Source: Bacteroidia bacterium (lineage in GTDB: Bacteria > Bacteroidota > Bacteroidia > Cytophagales > Cyclobacteriaceae). From it: DNA of 15,699 nt. Of the stretch, positions 1 through 5,137 are shown one piece after another. The stretch lies in NCBI GenBank assembly GCA_016650355.1, contig JAENVX010000186.1, positions 1 through 15,699 of the forward strand, written 5' to 3'. Below the pieces are notes generated by a model. The model was given only the letters and a program-made list of their open reading frames with translations. It was not told where the DNA came from and ran no database searches. Each line of letters opens with the position of its first letter. Position 1 is the stretch's first letter. The position numbers and the translations under genes were made by a program.

Positions 1-126
1 ACCAATAGATATTCAGGTATTTCATATAGTTCTAATATTACATGGTAAAAAGTAGGAAATTTGTTTTAATATATGGTTACTTACCTATAATCGGGTCACG
101 CAGGGGAATTTCACCCCAACGTTCCC

Positions 127-144
127 ATCCGCCGGCCGGCGGAT
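127..144. repeat. 18-bp perfect GC palindrome, copy 1
   Basis: The sequence atccgccggccggcggat is its own reverse complement. The 16-bp core tccgccggccggcgga recurs exactly at 768-783. Both copies lie inside the intron-like element. This one replaces the expected 3' strand of the domain V basal helix. Confidence 0.9.
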
Positions 145-172
145 ACTTGAAAGTCTCCCTTCACACAGCCTG

Positions 173-190
173 CCCCGCCCTTCTGCGGGG
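173..190. repeat. GC hairpin CCCCGC / GCGGGG
   Basis: Six-base arms (173-178 and 185-190) flank the loop ccttct. The hairpin sits between the GAGCC and the domain V hairpin of the intron-like element. Confidence 0.8.
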
Positions 191-402
191 GCTCTTCTAG
201 TTTAGTTACAAATGTAATATAATTACATTGTGGATATACCAACTCATTGGCTATAACCGCGTCTCAAAGTAGTGATCATCCCATCTCTGGTTGTCGATTA
301 ATTTAAGACATAAACCAGCTAAGTCCTTGCGCCACCGCTAAAGCTAAGGCGGCACGCGGTCGCTCCATTACCTTTCAGTAATTTCATCACTACTACGGCT
401 TA

Positions 403-456
403 GCCTGCCTGCAGCTTGCTCAGCTACATTATAAATTTCTTCGCCTGGCAGGCAGG
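403..456. repeat. CCTGCCTGC / GGCAGGCAGG palindromic repeat pair
   Basis: The sequence gcctgcctgcagc at 403-414 faces gcctggcaggcagg at 443-456. These are imperfect inverted arms of the same motif family seen at 644-681 and about 1014-1034. The intervening ~30 bases show no gene. Confidence 0.65.
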
Positions 457-528
457 TCTGCCGCCGATACTTCATGCTATCCTTGCATGACTGCTTCCTT
501 TTCATTTCACAGTGCTGTATCGACTTCT

Positions 529-553
529 CCCTTCGGCCCGGCTCAGGGCAGGC
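529..553. repeat. GC-rich short repeat of the cttcggcccggctcagggca type
   Basis: The core cttcggcccggctcagggca belongs to a short repeat type that recurs widely in intergenic DNA of environmental bacteria and often yields spurious peptides ending in EPGRR. One copy is present here, in the intron body. Family membership is from memory; the sequence itself shows only one full copy in this window. Confidence 0.5.
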
Positions 554-582
554 TTGTTCCGAGTAAAACCCTGTATAGCCTT

Positions 583-597
583 TCCCGAAAGTCGGGA
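583..597. repeat. TCCCGA-N3-TCGGGA palindrome, copy 1
   Basis: Six-base perfect arms tcccga and tcggga flank aag. The same arms recur around ata at 891-905. Confidence 0.8.
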
Positions 598-643
598 CAA
601 GCTCTGTCCCCTTTACCCCGGATGCCATGTAGACAGCAATCAA

Positions 644-681
644 GCCTGCCTGCCGAACTAGCCGTTTGGCTGGCAGGCAGG
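644..681. repeat. Inverted repeat CCTGCCTGCC / GGCAGGCAGG
   Basis: Ten-base perfect arms (645-654 and 672-681) flank a 17-base loop. This is the longest hairpin in the intron-like element and belongs to the same motif family as 403-456. Confidence 0.85.
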
Positions 682-767
682 TCGTCCTCTACACTTTATC
701 GCAAATACAAACGTAACTACTTGCTTTCGACATCACCTATCCGCTTACGAGGCTTAATAGGAGATTC

Positions 768-783
768 TCCGCCGGCCGGCGGA
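768..783. repeat. 16-bp perfect GC palindrome, copy 2
   Basis: The sequence tccgccggccggcgga is identical to the core of the palindrome at 127-144. Confidence 0.9.
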
Positions 784-890
784 CAGCTCGACTATATGCA
801 CCTACAAGAATCATTGTTCCTGTTTTTCCTTAACGTTCAGCACAAAGAAAATTTCTGTTCAATGCACCTTAAGGTGGTTTGCTAACTACT

Positions 891-905
891 TCCCGAATAT
901 CGGGA
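891..905. repeat. TCCCGA-N3-TCGGGA palindrome, copy 2
   Basis: The sequence tcccgaatatcggga has the same arms as 583-597 with a different central triplet. Confidence 0.8.
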
Positions 906-961
906 CAGACATTGACAGTCGTCAGCGGAAGTTCAGTTCTTTGGTCTGTTGATTGTGATTC

Positions 962-979
962 CTCACTCAGTTCGCTCAG
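962..979. repeat. Short imperfect repeat ctcactcagttcgctcag
   Basis: The sequence consists of two related CTCA(C/G)-type half-sites around cagttcg, and resembles short interspersed repeats of many environmental genomes. A single copy is seen here, inside the intron-like element. Confidence 0.4.
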
Positions 980-1203
980 CTTGGTTTTCGTCCATTCAAC
1001 TCTTAAAGTCTTCCCTGCCTGCAGCTCAGGCATGTTTTACACAGCATTCTCCTTCAATAAGCCGAAGGCGATTCTAGACACACACGATTTGCGGCTACCC
1101 GAAGGGCGGGACTTTTACCACAGAATCTGTCTTTGGAACATGAAACCACGCCTTTGGGGTAAGTGCTGTTATCGGAATCTGAACATGTAATATATTCACG
1201 CAC

Positions 1204-1748
1204 GAATTCAATAAGAGGCGAGGCTGACCTAATTAAGTTAATAATTTAGAAAATTTCGAACATCGATGAAACCAATATTAGTGAATTTACAAAGTCGAAC
1301 TGAAGAAAATTTATTTTAAACCTAAATATTTCGTACCAAAAGTTGTTTTATAGAAGAAGGCTTTTAAATGTGAAACTCTTTATAAATATCATCTTTTGCG
1401 GTGAAGACAGTGATTTTAAGGTTTAGTAAAATAATTGAAATTCCATTTTGATTTTAAATTATGGCTCTTTTCCAATTTTGGCACTAAATCCATTATTGGC
1501 TTTCTATGTTCTGCACCGAGAAGAAATAATGCCTTATCATAGGCGAGTTAAACCGCAAAACGCGTTAATTATTTCTATTATAAGGATTGGTATAATCCAG
1601 ACTCCCTAGCCCATTACCATTCTCCATTGCCAACTGCTATCATGCATGATGTTAGTTGGTTTTGGTTGCAGATGTATTCATCTTCATGACTTTGCTCCTT
1701 ATTTCCGGTTTGTCTTTCATCATTTGAATCATCGCATTAAACATCTCC
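1204..1748. other. AT-rich spacer between the intron-like element and mscS
   Basis: I found no supportable gene over most of this stretch. Both strands are dense in stops and AT-rich, and it lacks the GC palindromes found in the neighbouring intron. The only coding-like stretch is the 30-codon Met-rich ORF at 1652-1744. I see no clear terminator hairpin after mscS. Confidence 0.7.
1652..1744 (-). CDS. Possible 30-residue Met-rich micro-ORF
   Basis: An ATG at 1744 lies four bases after the TAG of the MscS gene. It opens a 30-codon frame with the text MFNAMIQMMKDKPEIRSKVM, rich in Met and Lys, ending in TAA at 1652. The composition recalls the C-terminal ends of Met-rich metal-binding or periplasmic proteins, so it may be a remnant of a longer gene. 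The GGAG before the ATG is too close to be a good ribosome binding site. I do not recognise a family, and chance is a real alternative. Confidence 0.25.
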   Translation of the reverse strand: MFNAMIQMMKDKPEIRSKVMKMNTSATKTN

Positions 1749-2651
1749 CTACTTATTCAATTCCATTTGGGAGAGTTTTTGCCCGCCTTTAATTCCAAAG
1801 TCCAATGTCCGAATTGGAAAAGGAATAGTAATATCTTGTTCATCAAATGCTCTCTTAATCGCTTTGATGGCTTTGCTTCTCATCGTCAAGTAGCCGGGTT
1901 GGTCAGGGTATTCGATCCAAAATCGAATATTAAAATTGATCGAACTGGAGTCGAATTCAGAATAGTCAAAAACTATCTTATCCTTATCTATCACCCCTTC
2001 CAAATTTTTAATTGCGCTCAGTACAACATCTTCAACTTTCTCAAGATCTTCTGCGTAGGAAACTCCTACAGCTAAATCAACACGCCTTCTTTCTAAGACA
2101 GAAAAATTGTAAAAGGCATTCTGTAAAAAGTCTTTATTTGGAATGTAAACTTCTTGGCCCTGGAAAGTCTCAATAACCGTATCCCGCAAGTTAGTTTTAG
2201 TTACTTTGCCCATAATATCCTTTGTTTCTATTATGTCTCCTCTTTTAAAAGGTCTCCTAAAGGCCAGGATAATACCCGACACAAAATTTGCAGCTATATC
2301 CTGAAAAGCAAAACCCAATGCCAAACCTATCACACCAATTCCTGCGAGTAGTGAGGTTACAGCCTTATTCAGCCCGAGCACGCCAAGCATAATAAAAAGT
2401 CCAATGCCCAGGATTGCAACATAAATTACAGTGGAGAATAAATGTTCTAATGCTTTGTTATTTGATGCTTTGGAGAAAAGCTTTTTAAACAATTTGCTTC
2501 CAAGTCTGGCAAGTACAAGAAAGATTATTAATAACAACAAGGTCACTGCCATGTTGGGAATCAGACTAATGAAGGAATTAAGCCAACCTTCTAACTTTTG
2601 GATTACCGTTTGTATTGGTTCCGCTACTTGCACTTGTATGTCCTCATTCAT
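1749..2651 (-). CDS. Small-conductance mechanosensitive channel, MscS family
   Basis: This is a 300-residue inner-membrane channel of the MscS family, which opens under membrane tension to release solutes during hypo-osmotic shock. The length is close to E. coli MscS (286). After a short hydrophilic N-terminus there are three hydrophobic segments (about 33-50, 70-92, 98-130). The third is the pore helix with the Gly/Ala pattern AGIGVIGLALGFAFQDIAAN, followed by FRRPFKRGD, a hallmark of the family. The beta and alpha/beta cytoplasmic domains follow (GKVTKTNLRDT; YIPNKDF; RRRVDLAVGVSYAED). The start is ATG at 2651 with AGGA just upstream (short spacing). It is the last clear gene of the left-hand cluster, downstream of an epimerase relic. 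Which MscS subfamily it belongs to is not decided. Confidence 0.95.
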   Translation of the reverse strand: MNEDIQVQVAEPIQTVIQKLEGWLNSFISLIPNMAVTLLLLIIFLVLARLGSKLFKKLFSKASNNKALEHLFSTVIYVAILGIGLFIMLGVLGLNKAVTSLLAGIGVIGLALGFAFQDIAANFVSGIILAFRRPFKRGDIIETKDIMGKVTKTNLRDTVIETFQGQEVYIPNKDFLQNAFYNFSVLERRRVDLAVGVSYAEDLEKVEDVVLSAIKNLEGVIDKDKIVFDYSEFDSSSINFNIRFWIEYPDQPGYLTMRSKAIKAIKRAFDEQDITIPFPIRTLDFGIKGGQKLSQMELNK

Positions 2652-2675
2652 TGTCCTATTTTAAATTACTTTTAT

Positions 2676-2774
2676 TTAGTGGGCAGCTATTTTATGAATT
2701 AAGGCTGAGCCTATCATTCCACTTCTTCCTGTCACAATTACTACTCCGGCATCTGCCAAAACATTATAAGGTGA
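2676..2774 (-). pseudogene. Relic of an NAD-dependent epimerase/dehydratase N-terminus
   Basis: A frame between stops at 2775-2777 and 2676-2678 reads VVIVTGRSGMIGSALIHKIA and then stops. This is the first beta strand and the TGxxGxxG dinucleotide-binding loop of an extended SDR (NAD-dependent epimerase) Rossmann fold. Nothing of the remaining ~280 residues (YxxxK, cofactor and substrate parts) is found nearby, and there is no ATG in frame before the motif. I read it as a truncated gene remnant. It lies in the short gap between the 66-residue ORF and mscS. It could be a chance match, but the motif is complete. Confidence 0.5.
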
Positions 2775-2790
2775 TTAATTACATAACATT

Positions 2791-2991
2791 TTACTCCAAA
2801 TCTCTTTGAAGAAAATTATTGTTAAACTCTTCACGATCATAAAATCCATCAACAATATTCGAACTGTGAATCGTGCTATCTCCCCTGTAATGGCGAACTA
2901 AATTTAATTCGTATGCAAAATCTATAACATCTCCCTTTCTGAACCGTTTAGCTTTAGCAAAAGCCAGCAGCGCCTTGATCATCAAACACAC
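2791..2991 (-). CDS. Small hypothetical protein (up to 66 residues)
   Basis: I do not recognise this protein. The frame starts with GTG at 2991 or, three codons later, ATG at 2982. It begins with a Lys-rich hydrophobic helix (LLAFAKAKRFRKGDVIDFAY) and ends polar and acidic (DGFYDREEFNNNFLQRDLE). No signal peptide or known motif is visible, and no good ribosome binding site precedes either start. It lies 35 bases after the lipoprotein gene, beyond a possible terminator, and directly upstream of the epimerase relic. It could be a genuine small protein or the end of a decayed gene. Confidence 0.35.
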   Translation of the reverse strand: MCLMIKALLAFAKAKRFRKGDVIDFAYELNLVRHYRGDSTIHSSNIVDGFYDREEFNNNFLQRDLE

Positions 2992-3009
2992 ATATTCTTT
3001 TCTGCATTG

Positions 3010-3058
3010 AAAAAATCGATTAACGGTTAATCTTTTTTTGTGAAAATATCGTTAATCG
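3010..3058 (-). terminator. Possible intrinsic terminator of the lipoprotein gene
   Basis: On the minus strand, CGATTAACG (3058-3050) and CGTTAATCG (3025-3017) form a perfect 9-bp stem with a ~24-base loop, followed by ATTTTTT. The stem overlaps the last codons of the lipoprotein gene. It is AT-rich with a long loop, so it would be weak. Confidence 0.35.
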
Positions 3059-3464
3059 CATTTCCAACATCATCTACTTCCCGATTAAAATCCGATTTAA
3101 ATTGTTCCCAGCTATATTTTGCATCAAACCTGTAATCACGGAGCTTATTCTTTAGGGCGATATTTTTTTGTTCCAATACTACTATATCATTTTCATATTT
3201 AGCTCTGAATTTTCCCTTAGCTGTTTTCATATCTGTTCTGAAATCACTAATTCTTTTTTCATTAGCATTAATTTTTAATTCAGCATCACTCTTAAATTCA
3301 TTCCATTCCATCTCATATTTAGCCTGCGCCTCCTGCAAATCTTGTTTTGCATCCCTAACATCGTCTTTAGCATCTTCTACATTCTCTCGATTATTCTCAC
3401 AACCGGTAAAAACTGATCCTGCAATTAGCAAGAAAATTGCTATGATGAAATATTTGGTTTTCAT
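3027..3464 (-). CDS. Coiled-coil lipoprotein, sll1863-like stress protein
   Basis: This is a 145-residue predicted lipoprotein. Residues 1-21 form a signal peptide (MKTKY, then a hydrophobic core) ending in the lipobox FTGC, with Cys22 as the lipidated residue. The rest is charged and strongly helical. An Asp/Lys-rich heptad stretch (ENVEDAKDDVRDAKQDLQEA) is followed by KINANEKRISDFR and by LEQKNIALKNKL, then a C-terminal part with WEQFKSDFNREVDDVGNA. This layout matches what NCBI names the sll1863 family stress response protein; the biochemical role is unknown. The ATG at 3464 has AAGGAAAG upstream at good spacing. A 36-bp element nearly identical to one before the lmo0937 gene lies 83 bp upstream, so its expression is probably linked to that gene. 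Confidence 0.75.
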   Translation of the reverse strand: MKTKYFIIAIFLLIAGSVFTGCENNRENVEDAKDDVRDAKQDLQEAQAKYEMEWNEFKSDAELKINANEKRISDFRTDMKTAKGKFRAKYENDIVVLEQKNIALKNKLRDYRFDAKYSWEQFKSDFNREVDDVGNAINDIFTKKD

Positions 3465-3547
3465 AATTTTTCTTTCCTTATTTATAAATTATTTGGGTTT
3501 TAGTTAATTGAATACTAACATATAATAGTAAGGAGCTCTGGATTGTT

Positions 3548-3583
3548 CAATCGGTCAAAGGGATGAAAAAGGAACTACATCTT
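3548..3583 (-). promoter_or_regulatory. Shared 36-bp upstream element, copy A (before the lipoprotein gene)
   Basis: The plus strand reads caatcggtcaaagggatga then aaaaggaactacatctt. It matches 4794-4829 at 33 of 36 positions. Its gene-proximal edge is 83 bp before the lipoprotein ATG. Read in the gene's direction it contains TTCATCCCTTTG preceded by GTTCCTTTT. The flanking bases on either side are not conserved between the copies, which points to a selected binding site or promoter rather than a recent duplication. Confidence 0.65.
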
Positions 3584-3813
3584 TTGGGGTGGTAAAACTA
3601 ATATAAATTACTCGTTGATTAATGAAGTAACATCGATTGCTGTTTTATAAGAGTCTGTGGTTCTATGAATCATCAAAGAATCTTCTAATCAATACAATCA
3701 TTCCAGAAATAATTTTTCTAATGTGACTTACATTATTTGCACGTATAAAAATTAACTCGGGGTTTTGGATATTGACAAGAGTAAAATGCTGCCGCTGGCT
3801 GGCATCTGCCGAT

Positions 3814-4410
3814 CTATTTTTCAGCAAGGTGCGCAATTCGTATAATTTCTTTAGCAATATCCTCAGGTGAAAGAACGAAATCTATACAACCGCTTGCCAT
3901 TGCACTTTCAGGCATATCAGGCTGCCCGGCTGTTTCTGGCTTTTGTGCTATGGTAATGCCACCGACTTCTTTTATAGCGCAAAGCGCTGCCGACCCGTCA
4001 CCATCATAACCCGAAACAATAACGGCGATAAGTTTACCATCCCAATGTTGCGTTAGGGAACGCAAAAAAACCGTAATCACGTCGGGCCATCCTCTGGGTT
4101 TTGATATCGGCTTTAGACGGAACTCTTCATCAAGAACATGCAAATCCCGTTGTTCTGGAATGATGAACACATGGTTGGGCTCGATGAGTAATCTCTCTGT
4201 GATCAGCTCAACCGGCATCTTTGTGTAGCTGGGTAGAATCTCATGAAGATGGGTGGCTACGGTTCTCAAGTGATTTACTATGACAATAGCAACACCCATA
4301 TCGGCCGGCAGATGCTTTAGTAACCGGGTATAGGCATCGAGACCACCAGCCGAACCGCCCACACAAACGATAGGAAAATTTTTTGCAGGACTCCTGGCTT
4401 TCATTGACAC
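3814..4410 (-). CDS. Stand-alone CheB methylesterase-domain protein
   Basis: This 198-residue protein consists only of the CheB catalytic domain, which in chemotaxis hydrolyses or deamidates receptor glutamyl methyl esters. The expected Ser-His-Asp residues are visible: Ser20 in CVGGSAGGLDA, His47 in IVIVNHL, and Asp138 in VSGYDGDGSAA (the usual motif is TGMGxDGA, so Tyr135 replaces Met and Asp136 replaces Gly). IAQ (CheB-like) appears in GGITIAQKPETAG. There is no receiver domain, and no che genes lie nearby. Such orphan CheB domains also occur with CheR in sensory proteins, so a role outside chemotaxis is likely. The start is GTG at 4410 or ATG at 4404; neither has a strong ribosome binding site. 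It lies between the lmo0937 gene and the lipoprotein gene on the same strand. Confidence 0.9.
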   Translation of the reverse strand: MSMKARSPAKNFPIVCVGGSAGGLDAYTRLLKHLPADMGVAIVIVNHLRTVATHLHEILPSYTKMPVELITERLLIEPNHVFIIPEQRDLHVLDEEFRLKPISKPRGWPDVITVFLRSLTQHWDGKLIAVIVSGYDGDGSAALCAIKEVGGITIAQKPETAGQPDMPESAMASGCIDFVLSPEDIAKEIIRIAHLAEK

Positions 4411-4570
4411 TTACTCATATGATAATCATTCCCTTTATTGGCATAACTATTGTTTATACTGCACCGTTTAGTTAATAAATTGTTCCTATCGATTATGCAT
4501 AAAAAATTAAATTACTATTCTTACTGAAATCTTTAGTCATCTCATAAAACTCTTGGTACTTAACATGTTT

Positions 4571-4720
4571 TCAGGGTGCTCGACGTCCTTGAATGACGTT
4601 AATAAGAACCATAATAATTGCAACCACAAGAAGAATGTGAATAAGACCACTTCCAACGTGGAAAGCGAAAAACCCGAGTAACCATAATACGATTAGAACT
4701 ATAGCGATAGTGTATAACAT
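4571..4720 (-). CDS. lmo0937-family micro membrane protein, 49 residues
   Basis: This short gene is easily missed. It encodes 49 residues starting MLYTIAIVLIVLWLLGFFAF and ending INVIQGRRAP. It has two hydrophobic segments (about 2-20 and 26-42) joined by HVGSG, with a basic C-terminal tail. This is the pattern of the lmo0937 family of very small membrane proteins. They are found in many bacteria and are often linked to stress; the molecular function is unknown. ATG at 4720 has GGAAGGA at a spacing of about 7, a strong ribosome binding site, and the frame ends in TGA at 4571. The shared 36-bp element lies 73 bp upstream. Confidence 0.88.
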   Translation of the reverse strand: MLYTIAIVLIVLWLLGFFAFHVGSGLIHILLVVAIIMVLINVIQGRRAP

Positions 4721-4793
4721 AAGATAATTCCTTCCATTATTAATTGATTCATTTGACTATCAATTAAAATATATAAACATGTGAGTATAGCAA

Positions 4794-4829
4794 CAATCGA
4801 GCAAAGGGATGAAAAGGGAACTACATCTT
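4794..4829 (-). promoter_or_regulatory. Shared 36-bp upstream element, copy B (before the lmo0937 gene)
   Basis: The plus strand reads caatcgagcaaagggatga then aaagggaactacatctt, identical to copy A at 33 of 36 positions. On the coding strand it includes TCCCTTTTCATCCCTTTG, in which TCCCTTT occurs twice ten bases apart. The gene-proximal edge is 73 bp before the ATG, ten bases (one helical turn) closer than in copy A. A TATACT follows closely (GCTATACTCAC) and might be a -10 box. Confidence 0.65.
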
Positions 4830-5137
4830 CTTGATGAGTAGTGGCCGTTTATAAAGATGATACTTCTAACATGGTTGTAAGGGTTTTAATTAGATTGAGA
4901 TAAAATTTTCTAAACTTCTGAGATTCATTGCTTATTTTACCACGCTTACCGGTTTCGAAATGCAAAAATTTAGTCAAATCAAAGCCGGTTATAATTTCGA
5001 AATTATTTTGTGTAATTCTTCTTTAGTTTTTCCAGGTTTATTTTGAATGTCTTTCTTCTTTTAGCAAAAACAATTGGCGGTTTAATTATTAAATACTTTC
5101 TGTTCTTATGTGTCGTTTCCCTTGTGCTTTAAATTAA
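4830..5137. other. AT-rich spacer with possible coding debris
   Basis: No intact gene is visible. On the minus strand two overlapping open stretches in different frames look protein-like. 4989-5060 includes KPGKTKEELHKIISKL, then stops. 4849-5022 includes FDLTKFLHFETGKRGKISNE and ends at TAA. Neither has a good start codon. Together they may be a frameshifted remnant of a small gene, or chance in AT-rich DNA. Confidence 0.3.

Larger units (their letters stand above)
90..194 (-). ncRNA. Group II intron domain V and VI region, with hairpin insertions
   Basis: The minus strand contains GTGTGAAGGGAGACTTTCAA, which has the form of the distal arm and tetraloop region of domain V (stem GUGAAGG / CUUUCAAG around GAGA). 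A GAGCC at 194-190 would be the start of the domain V basal strand carrying the AGC triad. It is separated from the hairpin by a CCCCGC...GCGGGG stem-loop (185-190 with 173-178). Where the returning CGGUUC strand should follow, there is an 18-bp perfect palindrome (127-144). Downstream, GGGGTGAAATTCCCC within CGTT...TGCG forms a domain VI-like stem, and its GUGAAA would supply the branch-point A. The basal helix of domain V therefore looks broken, which argues for a dead ribozyme unless the insertions are tolerated. Confidence 0.58.
90..1203 (-). mobile_element. Group II intron-like element without an encoded reverse transcriptase
   Basis: Read on the minus strand, this segment starts with GTGCG (1203-1199), the usual 5' end of a group II intron. 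It ends with a domain V-like hairpin (about 170-141), a domain VI-like stem (about 125-95) and a terminal AT at 91-90. Group II introns are self-splicing, retromobile ribozymes that usually carry a maturase/reverse transcriptase ORF in domain IV. Here only about 200 bases lie between the structured 5' part and domain V, and no reverse transcriptase motifs are visible, so it is an ORF-less or ORF-deleted copy of about 1.1 kb. The short reading frames here contain palindrome-encoded peptides and look non-coding. Many GC-rich palindromes interrupt the body, including both sides of domain V, so it may be inactive. I did not resolve EBS/IBS pairings, and the boundaries are inferred from end motifs. 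The flanking DNA shows no gene that the intron obviously interrupts. Confidence 0.62.

Noticed and set aside
368..643. 91-codon minus-strand ORF in the intron-like region
   Set aside because: Its peptide is built from translated palindromic repeats (EQACPEPGRR, RRQTCLPGEE) and it lies within the structured 5' part of the group II intron, so it is not a convincing protein.
403..1034. CRISPR array in the repeat-rich left region
   Set aside because: The repeats differ in sequence, are palindromic, irregularly spaced and lie in a structured RNA element; there are no uniform spacers and no cas genes.
487..1190. Plus-strand ORFs opposite the intron
   Set aside because: They are antisense to the intron RNA, contain the same repeat-derived peptides, lack ribosome binding sites, and match no protein family I know.
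3663..3857. 64-codon minus-strand ORF after the CheB gene
   Set aside because: It starts with TTG inside the CheB gene in another frame, has no ribosome binding site, and shows no motif. A genuine small gene beginning later cannot be excluded but is unsupported.
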